A stretch of 64,000 bases of DNA, taken from NCBI RefSeq assembly GCF_004343075.1, contig NZ_SLXP01000014.1:24014-88013 (forward strand). The letters are read 5' to 3'. The notes below the pieces were generated by a model. That model saw only the letters and a program-made list of their open reading frames with translations. It had not been told where the DNA came from and did no database searches. Position 1 is the first letter of the stretch. The number at the start of each line of letters is the position of its first letter. The DNA is from Rhodovulum marinum. Lineage in GTDB: Bacteria > Pseudomonadota > Alphaproteobacteria > Rhodobacterales > Rhodobacteraceae. This document shows positions 36,480 to 53,244 of this stretch, one piece after another. The translations under genes were made by a program, and so were the position numbers.

Positions 36480-37765
36480 TCCCCCGGGACAAGGCCCGCG
36501 TTCTCTGTTGTTGGTCGGTTGGAATCCATGATCCTCAGCGCCATCCAGGCGGACAGCACGAAGAGGATCGCCTCGGTCAGGAACACCGCGCCGAAGGCCG
36601 GTGCGTCGTCAATCATGGTGCGCATTGTGTCGGCCGCGGCCGCGCCCAGCAGGCCGCCGAACCCGGCGGCAATCGCCTGCGCCGCGCCCCAAAGGCCCAT
36701 GCGCGTGCCCTCGCGTTCGCCGCGGCCTTCGCCGGCCAGCGCCATCATTGCGCTGATGGCCGCCACGGTGAACATGCCGTTGAAAAAGCCCATCAGGATC
36801 ACCGCGGGCGTGAGCGGCAGGTGCGCGCCGTAATTGCCCATGGCGGCGATGGTGACCAGCGCCGTGGCCGAGCCCAGGCAACCCACTATCACCCACGACC
36901 GAAGCGCGCCGATCCGCAACACGGAACTGCCGATGCCGACCACGATCATGCCCAGGAACACACCGCCATGCTGCGCCCCCGAAAGCTGGGTGGACTGGCC
37001 GGGCGTGAAGTCGAAGACCAGGCCGGAATAGGGCTCCAGGATCAGCTCCTGCATGAAATAGGCGGACATCGACAGGAACACGAACAGCGTGAAGATGCGC
37101 GCGCGGCGTTCGGCCCAGACCTCCTTGAAACCCTCCCAGAACGGCATCTCGTCGGGTTCGCGCCGGGCGACGACGCGTTTTTCCACGCCCCAGACGGCCA
37201 GCGTGGTCACGATCACCGCGCCGATGGTGACGGTGGCGACGATCTTCAGCAGCAGGGCGGGCGTATACGGGTCGAGGAAGGCGCCGACCGTCCCGGCGGT
37301 GATCGCGATGCCCGCAATCATCATCAGCCAGGTGATGGTCGCCGCCGCCGCGCGCCGGTCGGGCGCGGTCGCCGTGGCCAGAAGCGCCAGCAGCGACGTG
37401 CCCGAGGCCGCGACGCCCACCCCGATCAGCGCATAGGCAAGGATCGAGATCGCGAGGCCGGCGAGGTGGTTGCCCTCCATCACCACGACGCCCAGCGCGG
37501 CCGAGAAGCCGCCCAGCGCCAGAATGGCCATGCCGCCGATGATGAACCGGGTGCGCTGGCCCTTGGTGTCGGACAGAAAGCCCCAGCTGGGCCGGGTGAT
37601 CTGGATCGCATAGTGCAGCCCGACCAGCAGGCCCGGCAGGATCGCGGGCAGCGCCAGTTCTACCACCATCAGCCGGTTCAGCGTCGACGAGGTCAGCACC
37701 ACGATGGCGCCAAGGCACATCTGCACCAGGCCAAGCCGGACGATCTGCAGCCAGGACAGGGTCAT
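36476..37765 (-). CDS. bch2: BCD-family transporter-like protein (orf428/bch2, PucC-like)
   Basis: 429 aa with about twelve membrane helices. It belongs to the bacteriochlorophyll-delivery branch of the MFS, together with PucC and LhaA: segments such as VLTSSTLNRLMVVELALPAILPGLLVGLHYAIQ are shared with LhaA at 49.8 kb. It is thought to help deliver pigment to light-harvesting complexes. The place between bchG and bchP is that of R. capsulatus orf428. It overlaps both neighbours by four bases. Confidence 0.93.
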   Translation of the reverse strand: MTLSWLQIVRLGLVQMCLGAIVVLTSSTLNRLMVVELALPAILPGLLVGLHYAIQITRPSWGFLSDTKGQRTRFIIGGMAILALGGFSAALGVVVMEGNHLAGLAISILAYALIGVGVAASGTSLLALLATATAPDRRAAAATITWLMMIAGIAITAGTVGAFLDPYTPALLLKIVATVTIGAVIVTTLAVWGVEKRVVARREPDEMPFWEGFKEVWAERRARIFTLFVFLSMSAYFMQELILEPYSGLVFDFTPGQSTQLSGAQHGGVFLGMIVVGIGSSVLRIGALRSWVIVGCLGSATALVTIAAMGNYGAHLPLTPAVILMGFFNGMFTVAAISAMMALAGEGRGEREGTRMGLWGAAQAIAAGFGGLLGAAAADTMRTMIDDAPAFGAVFLTEAILFVLSAWMALRIMDSNRPTTENAGLVPGE

Positions 37766-38697
37766 CCGCCGGCCCCCAGCGTGCGGATCGCGAAGGCCGA
37801 GATCATCATGCCCGAAACATACAGGACCACGCCGACGCCGTTATACCAGGGCGCCTTGCCCTTGGGATCCTTCATCATCACCGACATGGCCCAGAACTGC
37901 ACCAGCAGCACGGCCGCAACGCCCACCGCGTGGAACGGCCGGTCCCACAGCCAGAGCAGCGCGATCACGACCACCTGCGGCACTGCCATCACGATGGAGG
38001 CCACCCACGCGGCCTTTTCGGGGCCAAGCGTGACAGGCAGGGAATTCACGCCGGTCTGCCGGTCTCCCTCCAGCGCCTTGAAATCGTTCAGTGTCATGAT
38101 GCCATGCGCGCCGATGCCGTAAAGCAGCGCGATGACGACGACATAGATCGAGGGGGCACCCGCCGACAGCACCGCCGCGCCGGTGAACCAGGGCAGCGAT
38201 TCATAGGACAGGCCCACCAGCCCCGGCCCCCACCAGCCCGATTTTTTCAGGCGCACGGGTTCGGCCGAATAGGCCCAGGCCGCGGCGACGCCGAGGATCG
38301 TGGCGACAAACCCCCAGGGGCCCAGTTGCCAGCCGACGAACAGCGCCAGAACGGACATGAACAATGCCTGGTACAGGCCCCAACGCCCCGGGATGCGGCC
38401 CGAGGGGATCGGCCGGTCGGGTTCGTTGATCGCGTCCACGTGGCGATCGCACCAGTCGTTCGCCGCCTGGCTCATGCCGCAGACGATGGGGCCGGCCAGC
38501 ACGATGCCCAGGATCACCAGGCCCGGCTTTTCCAGCGGCGACACGCCCGAGGACACGGTGCCGCACAGATAGGCCCACATCGGTGGGAACCATGTCACCG
38601 GATGCAGCACCGACAGCATGGCCGCAGGTTCCGGCAGCCGCCTTTGGGGAAGGTTCGAAATTTCCGTCATGTCTTCCGCATGCTCTCCTGTGCCCAT
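37762..38697 (-). CDS. bchG: Bacteriochlorophyll synthase BchG
   Basis: 311 aa UbiA-type prenyltransferase that esterifies bacteriochlorophyllide a with geranylgeranyl diphosphate. The first Asp-rich motif is NDWCDRHVDAINEPDRPIPSGRI, the second LNDFKALEGDRQTGVNSLPVTLG, and about eight membrane helices are evident. An ATG at 38670 (MTEISNLPQ) is an alternative start; AGGAG lies 14 bases before it, so neither start is decisive. It follows ppsR by 33-60 bp on the same strand. Confidence 0.96.
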   Translation of the reverse strand: MGTGEHAEDMTEISNLPQRRLPEPAAMLSVLHPVTWFPPMWAYLCGTVSSGVSPLEKPGLVILGIVLAGPIVCGMSQAANDWCDRHVDAINEPDRPIPSGRIPGRWGLYQALFMSVLALFVGWQLGPWGFVATILGVAAAWAYSAEPVRLKKSGWWGPGLVGLSYESLPWFTGAAVLSAGAPSIYVVVIALLYGIGAHGIMTLNDFKALEGDRQTGVNSLPVTLGPEKAAWVASIVMAVPQVVVIALLWLWDRPFHAVGVAAVLLVQFWAMSVMMKDPKGKAPWYNGVGVVLYVSGMMISAFAIRTLGAGG

Positions 38698-38730
38698 CGC
38701 GGGGCGCGCGTTTCCACCCTGACCGGGGAC

Positions 38731-40155
38731 CTAGTCCCCGCTCCCGTCTCTGCTGAGAAGCCCGTATTTGCGAAGCTTCACGTACAGGCTCTGCCGCGAG
38801 AGCCCCAGCATCTCGGCCGCGGCCACCCGGTTATTCCGGGTCAACTCCACCGCTGTCTCGATGCACATCTTTTCCACAACGTCCGTCGTTTCGGCCACGA
38901 TGTCCTTCAACGTGGCCGAACCGACCAGTTCCATGACCGACCGCATCGCATCGTCGGACACCGCCACGCCGGGCCGGCGCACGCCTTCCAGGCGGCTGGC
39001 GTCGCGGATCACGAACACGATCGACGGATGGGCCTGGTCCGACAGGTAGGTGGCCGAGATCTCGACCGAAATCTGCGCCCCATATTCCCCGGCCAGCTTG
39101 GTCGCGAACATCCGCATCTGGCCGCTGCGCGTGGCGTTCTCGACCAGCACACGCAGATCGACTCCGCCCCGCACCAGGTAATCGCCCAGCGACCGGCCCT
39201 TGACCGACGACACCTGCGGCGCGTCGGCGAGGCCGAGGAAGCTTTCGTTCGCGGTCAGGATCACGCCATCGGGATCGGTAAACACGATCGCATCGACGCC
39301 TTCGTTGAAGAACGCGGTCAGTGTCTCGCTCATGCCGCTGCCGACGCTCTCGCCGGTTTCGGTGGGGTCGATGCGGCACAGGATCAGCGGTTCGCCGGCG
39401 GCGCGGAACGCGGTCGGCACGATCTTGACCGGCGTTCGGCTGCGCCGGGCCTCGGCTTGGATCGGTTCGCTGGTGTCGTCCAGGGCGCGGGCGTTCAGCG
39501 CCTCGACGAATTCGGCCCGGCGCCGGCCCTCGAATTCCTGCGCGATCGGACTGCCCATCAGGTCGTTGCGGCTGGCACCCAAAAGTGCGCAGGCGGCCGG
39601 GTTCACGTCGACCACGCGGCCCGACCGGGTGCCGACGAACACGAAGGCGTCGCGGGTCGCCTCGCTGAGGACACGATAACGCGTGTCGTATTCGCGCTGG
39701 GTCTCGTAGTCCCGTTCCAGCGCCATCTGCGCCTCGATCAACTGCATCTGCATCTCGGCGATGGGGCGCAGATCGCGCCCCAGCATCAGCAGAACGCGGC
39801 CGTCAGGCCCGATCCGGTGGAACGAATAGCGGACCGGGAAATCCCAGTTCTCGCCGTCGGAGTGATTCAGCTCGACCGGCTTGGCGCTTTCGCTGCCGCC
39901 AGCGAAAAGCGTCAGCTTGGCCTCCAGCTTGGGCTGGCTGTCCTCGGTCAGCACGTCGCGGATGTCGCGGCCTTCCCAATGGTCCAGTTGCCCATGGGCG
40001 CGATGGCCGGCATTGACCAGCACCGACAGGATCTTGCCCTCGAGCGAGATGACGATCGAGATGTCTGAAGCCGTGGCAATGATTTCGCCCAGCATCTCCG
40101 GGGCGATCAGCGGGATCGCCCCGCTGCTCCAATATTTTGCGCCCCTCGAGGTCAC
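38731..40155 (-). CDS. ppsR: Photosynthesis repressor PpsR/CrtJ
   Basis: 474 aa. PpsR represses bch, crt and puc genes under oxygen. It has an N-terminal PAS-like domain (~20-130), two further PAS domains (~155-270 and ~280-390) joined by a long helix (about 132-160), and a C-terminal Fis-type helix-turn-helix (NNRVAAAEMLGLSRQSLYVKLRKYGLL, 441-467). The two redox Cys known from Rhodobacter have clear counterparts at Cys260 (PLILCRID) and Cys431 (VEKMCIETAVELT). It lies 37 bp after aerR. Its predicted targets are the TGT-N12-ACA sites at 41.1, 41.2 and 60.7 kb. Confidence 0.97.
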   Translation of the reverse strand: MTSRGAKYWSSGAIPLIAPEMLGEIIATASDISIVISLEGKILSVLVNAGHRAHGQLDHWEGRDIRDVLTEDSQPKLEAKLTLFAGGSESAKPVELNHSDGENWDFPVRYSFHRIGPDGRVLLMLGRDLRPIAEMQMQLIEAQMALERDYETQREYDTRYRVLSEATRDAFVFVGTRSGRVVDVNPAACALLGASRNDLMGSPIAQEFEGRRRAEFVEALNARALDDTSEPIQAEARRSRTPVKIVPTAFRAAGEPLILCRIDPTETGESVGSGMSETLTAFFNEGVDAIVFTDPDGVILTANESFLGLADAPQVSSVKGRSLGDYLVRGGVDLRVLVENATRSGQMRMFATKLAGEYGAQISVEISATYLSDQAHPSIVFVIRDASRLEGVRRPGVAVSDDAMRSVMELVGSATLKDIVAETTDVVEKMCIETAVELTRNNRVAAAEMLGLSRQSLYVKLRKYGLLSRDGSGD

Positions 40156-40192
40156 CGTTCCTCACACGGCCATGTCGGCCGCCTCCACATCC

Positions 40193-40993
40193 TCAATTCC
40201 TCGCCAGCCGATCATGCGCCGCCGGGACCGGCACGCGCACGCCGCACAGCTTAAGCGCCTCGCGCGGGTCCGCCGTGGCATGGTCGGCCCCGGTCAGCGC
40301 GCAGACGTCGTCTTCGCCCTCGGCGACTCGGCCGCCGATCACGATGGGCACGTGGTCCTCGGCAGCGGCGCGCAACTGGCCGACCAGTCGGCGCGCCGCG
40401 TCAAGCTTGTGCCGGCACGAGACCGAGATCGCGATCATGTCGAAACGACGCGAGGCCACCTTTTGCAGGATCTCGTCCTCGGACTGGCCCAGGCACAGGC
40501 AGACCGAAATACCCATTCGGCGCAACTGGCTGGTCGCGGTCATGCCGCCCAGCGTGTGATATTCCTCGAGCGGTACGATCAGCATGACATTCGGCGCATC
40601 CGCGGGCGTCATCGCGTCGGTGACCCAGGGCGCGCTCAGTTCCCGAAGGATCGCCTGAAGCCGCGCCGCGCCGATGGTGACGTCGGCGAAACTCAGTTCG
40701 TCACGGCACCACCGTTCGCCCAGTTCGCGCGCGGCCGCGGGAATGTAGCCATCCAGAATGGCGCTTACATCGGCCCCGTTGCGCCGCAACTCGGCGATGG
40801 AGTCGGTGTGAATCGACTTTCCGCCCCTCAGGATATCGGCGCAGAAATTCGCCAGCATCGTCTCGTCTAGCGAATGACCCGATTGGCCCGAGCGCTGGGC
40901 CAACGCCGAAAGCACCTGCGCCGCCAGCGACTCGACTTCGTCGTGGCGGTCTGTGTCCTGGTCCGGCGTCATCGTCTTGCGGGTGTCATGCAT
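40193..40993 (-). CDS. aerR: B12-binding antirepressor AerR/PpaA
   Basis: 266 aa. AerR binds cobalamin in the light and antagonises PpsR/CrtJ. The helical segment LGERWCRDELSFADVTIGAARLQ and the B12-binding Rossmann-like domain (~135-240) are clear. The His that ligates cobalamin in R. capsulatus AerR has a counterpart at His146 (EEYHTLGGM). Several Met codons near the start (1, 8) leave the N-terminus open; long and short AerR forms are known. It is divergent from bchF and upstream of ppsR. Confidence 0.95.
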   Translation of the reverse strand: MHDTRKTMTPDQDTDRHDEVESLAAQVLSALAQRSGQSGHSLDETMLANFCADILRGGKSIHTDSIAELRRNGADVSAILDGYIPAAARELGERWCRDELSFADVTIGAARLQAILRELSAPWVTDAMTPADAPNVMLIVPLEEYHTLGGMTATSQLRRMGISVCLCLGQSEDEILQKVASRRFDMIAISVSCRHKLDAARRLVGQLRAAAEDHVPIVIGGRVAEGEDDVCALTGADHATADPREALKLCGVRVPVPAAHDRLARN

Positions 40994-41073
40994 GCGGCGC
41001 CGCCTCCCGTAAACCGCGCGGAACGGATTCGCGACGCCGTTTCGGGGCGGGCGTCGGCTTCACTGTCCAGCGT

Positions 41074-41091
41074 TGTCAAACCCAATTGACA
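41074..41091. promoter_or_regulatory. PpsR/CrtJ binding palindrome 1 (aerR side)
   Basis: TGTCAAACCCAATTGACA fits TGT-N12-ACA exactly and is a good inverted repeat (TGTCAA/TTGACA). It is centred about 90 bp upstream of aerR and 210 bp upstream of bchF. TTGACA can be read as a -35 box on both strands, but no good -10 was found with it. Autocontrol of aerR-ppsR is suggested. Confidence 0.8.
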
Positions 41092-41217
41092 CTTCCTCGA
41101 CCTCGTGCGGAGAGGAATCAATCCGGGGCGGTATAGGCTTTTGATAAAAAACGACTTTCGTCGTCACCCACCGGCCGGGCAGACCTCTCCTTGCAGGGCA
41201 AGTGTAGACGCAAAGAG

Positions 41218-41235
41218 TGTAAATTACAATTGACA
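41218..41235. promoter_or_regulatory. PpsR/CrtJ binding palindrome 2 over the bchF promoter
   Basis: TGTAAATTACAATTGACA fits TGT-N12-ACA exactly. Its right end is a perfect -35 box (TTGACA, 41230-41235), with a weak -10 (TAGTTT, 41254-41259) 18 bp further. The site is about 57 bp before the bchF ATG. Together with palindrome 1, 144 bp away, it could allow cooperative looping, as reported for CrtJ/PpsR pairs. Confidence 0.85.
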
Positions 41236-41291
41236 CTTTCTGTTCGGCGGGTCTAGTTTGACCTCGCCACCGTCTGTCAGGGAGTCGGAGG

Positions 41292-49109
<7,818 letters not shown>

Positions 49110-49110
<1 letters not shown>

Positions 49111-49796
49111 TGAGCAACAGCTACGCCAAGACCCGGGACCGCCTGGAACACTACTTCGGCCGCACGGCGGCCAAGACGTGGGAGCACCTGACCTCGGACG
49201 CGCCGGTTTCGCGCATTCGCCAGACCGTGCGCGAGGGTCGCGACCAGATGCGCGCGGCGATGCTGGCGCGCCTGCCGGACGACCTGACCGGCGCCCGCGT
49301 TCTGGATGCCGGTTGCGGCGCCGGCCCGATGACGCTGGAACTGGTCAAGAAGGGGGCTGAGGTCGTCGCCGTCGACATCTCGCAAAGCCTTCTGGACGTG
49401 GCGAAACAGCGGATCCCCGAGAAATACCATCGCCAGATCACCTTTATCGCGGGTGACATGCTGGGCGAGAACCTGGGCCGGTTCGACTATGTGATGGCGA
49501 TGGACAGCCTGATCCACTACAAGGCGCCCGATATCGCCGCGGCGCTGGGGCGGCTGTCGTCGCGGACCCGCGGCAAGATCGTTTTCACCATCGCGCCCAA
49601 GACGCCGCTTTTGTCGGCGATGCATGTCACGGGCAAGCTCTTCCCGCGCTCGGACCGTTCGCCGCGGATCATCCCGCATTCCGAAGCGCGCATCGCCGGC
49701 GCGCTGCGCAAGGCTGGCGTCAAGGGCCACCTGCGCCCGGTGCATCGTGTCGCGAAGGGCTTTTACATCAGCCAGGCGATGGAGCTTGAGCCGTGA
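49110..49796 (+). CDS. bchM: Mg-protoporphyrin IX methyltransferase
   Basis: 228 aa SAM-dependent O-methyltransferase that forms Mg-protoporphyrin IX monomethyl ester. The SAM motif ARVLDAGCGAGPMTLELVKKGAEVVAVDIS and the C-terminal GFYISQAMELEP are typical. Its product is the substrate of AcsF encoded downstream. Start overlaps bchL; stop overlaps the GTG of lhaA. Confidence 0.97.
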
Positions 49797-51232
49797 TCTT
49801 GAGTTCCAAGAACCTGGCACGGCTCGGCCTTCGCTATCTGCCTTTCGCGGATGCGGTGTCGGAAGATTTTCCGCTGCGGCAACTGCTGCGGCTGTCGCTG
49901 TTCCAGGTGTCTGTGGGCATGGCCACGGTGATGCTGCTGGGCACGCTGAACCGGGTGATGATCGTCGAGTTGTCGATCCCGGCGATGATGGTGGCGATGA
50001 TGATCGCCCTGCCGGTGATGACCGCGCCGTTCCGGGCGCTGATGGGGTTCAAGTCGGACAATTACCGGTCTGCCATCGGCTGGAAGCGCATTCCCTACAT
50101 GTGGTTCGGCACGCTCTGGCAGATGGGCGGGCTGGCAGTGATGCCCTTCGCGCTGATCGTTCTGTCGGGCGACCAGACGCTGGGTCCGACCTGGGCAGGC
50201 GAGGCGCTGGCCGCGGCTGCGTTCCTGATGACCGGGCTCGGCATTCACATGACCCAGACCGTGGGCCTGGCGCTGGCGTCGGATCGGGCAACCGACGAGA
50301 CACGGCCAAGGGTCGTGGCGTTGCTATACGTGATGTTCCTGCTGGGCATGGGCGTGTCGGCCATCGTCATTGGCTGGCTGCTGCGTGATTTCGACCAGAT
50401 CACACTGATCCGGGTCGTGCAGGGGGCCGCGGTCATGACCGTTGTCCTGAACCTTGTCGCGCTTTGGAAACAAGAGCCGATGAATCCCATGAGCAAGGAA
50501 GAGCGGTCCACCCGCCCGCCCAGCTTTGGCGATGCATGGCACGATTTCGCCAGCGGCGGGCAGGCGGGGCGCCTGCTGGCCGTGGTCGCGCTGGGCACGT
50601 TGGGTTTCAACATGCAGGACGTGTTGCTGGAACCCTATGGCGGCGAGGTGCTGGGGCTTTCGGTTTCATCGACGACGATGTTGACCGGCACCTGGGCGGC
50701 AGGTGCGCTGGCGGGCTTTGGTCTGGCGGCGCGCTGGTTGGCGCAGGGCATGAACCTTTATCGCATGGGCGCGCTGGGTATCCTGTCGGGAATTGTGGCG
50801 TTTTCGACGGTGATCTTCGCCGGCCCGATGGGATCAGCGGTGCTGTTCTTTCTGGGCGCTGGCTTGATCGGCTTTGGCGGCGGTCTGTTCGCCGTGGCGA
50901 CGCTGACCGCCGCGATGTCGCTTCCCGCCGAGGGCAAGGCCGGGCGTGGCCTTGCGCTGGGCGCCTGGGGCGCGGCGCAGGCGACGGCGGCGGGGCTTGC
51001 CGTGGCAATCGGCGGCACACTTCGCGACGTGCTGAATCACTTCGCGCTGTCCGGCGCATTCGGCAAGGGGCTGGAAACGCCGGCCACCGGATACGCGGCG
51101 GTCTACCACATTGAGATCGTCCTTCTCTTCGTGACACTCATGGTTTTGGGGCCGCTCGTGCGGCCACAGGATCGTAACTATCCCAACGGGGATTCCTCGG
51201 CCAAGATCGGGCTGGCCGACTTCCCAACCTGA
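49793..51232 (+). CDS. lhaA: Light-harvesting 1 assembly factor LhaA
   Basis: 479 aa, twelve membrane helices, BCD/MFS family. LhaA promotes LH1 assembly around the reaction centre. Family segments include LFQVSVGMATVMLLGTLNRVMIVELSIPAMMVAMMIALPV and FKSDNYRSAIGWKRIPYMWFG. It starts at a GTG that overlaps the bchM stop. The 17-bp gap to puhA implies co-transcription; in Rhodobacter a puhA promoter lies within this gene, which could not be tested here. Confidence 0.95.
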   Translation: MILSSKNLARLGLRYLPFADAVSEDFPLRQLLRLSLFQVSVGMATVMLLGTLNRVMIVELSIPAMMVAMMIALPVMTAPFRALMGFKSDNYRSAIGWKRIPYMWFGTLWQMGGLAVMPFALIVLSGDQTLGPTWAGEALAAAAFLMTGLGIHMTQTVGLALASDRATDETRPRVVALLYVMFLLGMGVSAIVIGWLLRDFDQITLIRVVQGAAVMTVVLNLVALWKQEPMNPMSKEERSTRPPSFGDAWHDFASGGQAGRLLAVVALGTLGFNMQDVLLEPYGGEVLGLSVSSTTMLTGTWAAGALAGFGLAARWLAQGMNLYRMGALGILSGIVAFSTVIFAGPMGSAVLFFLGAGLIGFGGGLFAVATLTAAMSLPAEGKAGRGLALGAWGAAQATAAGLAVAIGGTLRDVLNHFALSGAFGKGLETPATGYAAVYHIEIVLLFVTLMVLGPLVRPQDRNYPNGDSSAKIGLADFPT

Positions 51233-51249
51233 CCCGGAGGACCGAACCC

Positions 51250-52029
51250 ATGGTCAACGCATTTTTCGGAAACTTCGATCTCGCCAGTCTGTCCATCTGG
51301 TCATTCTGGCTGTTCTTCGCTGGGCTGGTCTGGTACCTCCAGCGTGCGAACATGCACGAGGGCTTCCCCCTCGAAGACGAGGCGGGCAATCCCGCCGCCA
51401 ACCAGGGCCTTTTCTGGCTGCCGGAAAAGAAAACCTACAAGCTGCCGCATGGCCAGGGCGACAAGACCGTGCCCGATATGCTGACCGATGCGCGCAACGC
51501 GGATCTGCCGCTGAAGAAAATGACCAAGAACAATGGCTATCCGCTGGAACCCACCGGCGATCCGATGGTCGACGGTGTCGGCCCGGCTTCTTGGTGTGCC
51601 CGCAAGGACGAGCCCGAGCTTGACGGCCGTGGTCATCCCAAGATCCAGCCGCTGACCGCGCTGAAAAACTTCAAGGTGTCGGCCGGGCGCGATCCGCGCG
51701 GCATGGCCGTGGTGGCCGGCGACGGCGAAACCGTGGGCAAGGTCGTCGACATGTGGGTGGACGAACCCGAACAGCTGGTCCGCTATCTCGAGATCGAGCT
51801 TGACGCGGCGCATGGCGGTGGTCGCCGGCTGGTGCCGATGCAGGTCGCCAAGATCAGCTGGTTCCGCCCCGAGGTGCGCGTGCGCCTGATCTATGGCAAG
51901 CATTTCGCCGCCGTCCCGACCACCAAGTCGGCGACCCAGGTGACCAAACTGGAAGAAGAGAAGATCTGCGCCTACTATGGCGGTGGTCTGCTTTATGCCG
52001 ACAAGGCGCGACAGGAGTCGCAACTTTAA
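51250..52029 (+). CDS. puhA: Photosynthetic reaction centre subunit H
   Basis: 259 aa. The H subunit caps the L-M pair and guides protons to QB. It has one N-terminal membrane helix (LASLSIWSFWLFFAGLVWYLQRANMHEGFPL) and a cytoplasmic PRC-barrel domain with VVDMWVDEPEQLVRYLEIEL. The acidic and Arg residues around the RDPRGMAVVAGDGE block are typical. CCCGGAGGACC gives a strong ribosome site. Confidence 0.98.
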   Translation: MVNAFFGNFDLASLSIWSFWLFFAGLVWYLQRANMHEGFPLEDEAGNPAANQGLFWLPEKKTYKLPHGQGDKTVPDMLTDARNADLPLKKMTKNNGYPLEPTGDPMVDGVGPASWCARKDEPELDGRGHPKIQPLTALKNFKVSAGRDPRGMAVVAGDGETVGKVVDMWVDEPEQLVRYLEIELDAAHGGGRRLVPMQVAKISWFRPEVRVRLIYGKHFAAVPTTKSATQVTKLEEEKICAYYGGGLLYADKARQESQL

Positions 52030-52045
52030 AGGAGCGACAGGACGC

Positions 52046-52678
52046 ATGTCCCACGACGATTTCGCCGTCGAGCCCATCAAGGGCCTGCCCGAGAACCTGC
52101 CGGAGGGAGAGGAAATCCTGTGGCAGGGGCAACCCGACTGGTTGGCACTGGCCCGGGAAAGCCTCGCGCTGTACTGGGTAGGCGGTTATTTCGTCGTGCT
52201 GTTCCTTTGGCGCGTGATCGTCGCCACCGAGACCATGCCCTTGGTTCAGGCGGCGATCGCCTCTTCGTTCTTCCTGGTCCTGGGGGCCGTGGTCTGTGCC
52301 TTGCTCATGGCCACGGCCTTCGTCCAGGCTAAGGCGACGGTCTACACCGTCACGAACAGGCGGGTGGCGCTGCGCATCGGGGCGGCGCTGTCGATGACCC
52401 TGAACCTGCCCTTTACCTGGATCGGCAACGCCAATCTCGACCTTCGCAAGTCGGGGACAGGAACCATCGCCTTCGAGTTGATGGGCACGACCAGGTTCTC
52501 CTATATCTTGTGCTGGCCCCATGTCCGCCCCTGGCGGATCGCCCGCACGGAACCCGCGTTCCGCTGCATCCCTGAAGCGGCGAAGGTCGCCCGGATCATC
52601 GCCGACGCAGCGGAAACGCGGGTTTCCGAACCCAAGCTCGCGCGCGTTCCTGACGATGACGCGCTGGCAGCGGAGTAA
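52046..52678 (+). CDS. puhB: Reaction centre assembly protein PuhB
   Basis: 210 aa from the ATG at 52046 (AAAGGAG upstream). It has about three membrane helices and a PH-like domain near the C-terminus (TNRRVALRIGAALSMTLNLPFTWIGNANL). In R. capsulatus orf214/PuhB is needed for efficient reaction-centre assembly. It begins with EGEEILWQGQPDW, the typical bPH start. It follows puhA by 16 bp. Confidence 0.93.
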   Translation: MSHDDFAVEPIKGLPENLPEGEEILWQGQPDWLALARESLALYWVGGYFVVLFLWRVIVATETMPLVQAAIASSFFLVLGAVVCALLMATAFVQAKATVYTVTNRRVALRIGAALSMTLNLPFTWIGNANLDLRKSGTGTIAFELMGTTRFSYILCWPHVRPWRIARTEPAFRCIPEAAKVARIIADAAETRVSEPKLARVPDDDALAAE

Positions 52679-52681
52679 CCG

Positions 52682-53149
52682 ATGGCCGCCACCGATCCCC
52701 AAAAGCGCCGCGATACGCAGAGTGTCGAGAAGGTCCCGACGATCCTGATCCGTGCGATGTTCGGCCTGGCGCTGTTCTCGCTGGTTCTGGTCGCCTGGGC
52801 CCGGCTGACCGATCAGCCGCTGTCGGCGGTGCCCGACGCATCCGAACCCGTGGCCGTCGAACGCCAGATCGTGATCGCGGGCAGCAATTCCGGCCGGGCC
52901 ACGGTCTATGATGACGAGGGAAACGTCATTCGCGAATATGGACCCATGGAGGGTGGGTTCATTTCCGGGATCTGGCGGGTGCTGAGACTGGAGCGCGGCA
53001 AGATCGACGCGCCCATGGATGCGCCTGTCAGGCTCGTCCGCTATGAAAGCGGGCGGCTCTCTCTGTACGACGACCTGACCGGTTGGCGTGCGGAACTGAT
53101 CGGCTTTGGTGCCGATAACGCGGCAGCTTTCGCGCGGCTGCTGGACTGA
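52682..53149 (+). CDS. puhC: Photosynthetic complex assembly protein PuhC
   Basis: 155 aa, one N-terminal membrane anchor (VPTILIRAMFGLALFSLVLVAWARL) and a periplasmic domain with VVERQIVIAG-type strands (here VAVERQIVIAGSNSGRATVYDDEGNVI). It corresponds to R. capsulatus orf162b, which affects core-complex organisation. It starts 3 bp after puhB. Confidence 0.93.
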   Translation: MAATDPQKRRDTQSVEKVPTILIRAMFGLALFSLVLVAWARLTDQPLSAVPDASEPVAVERQIVIAGSNSGRATVYDDEGNVIREYGPMEGGFISGIWRVLRLERGKIDAPMDAPVRLVRYESGRLSLYDDLTGWRAELIGFGADNAAAFARLLD

Positions 53150-53163
53150 CGGGGGAGGGAAAC

Positions 53164-53244
53164 ATGGCCCCCATCACAAAAAACAGGGAACCAAGAAATG
53201 GGACTTTTCACCCGAAAGAAGGAGACCGCACCCTGCACGGTTGA
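53164..53244 (+). other. 26-codon open frame overlapping the puhD start
   Basis: An ATG at 53164 has a better ribosome site (GGGGGAGGGAAAC) than the one before puhD and opens a 26-codon frame that ends 47 bases inside puhD, in another frame. It may be a leader peptide or chance. No homology was recognised. Confidence 0.2.
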
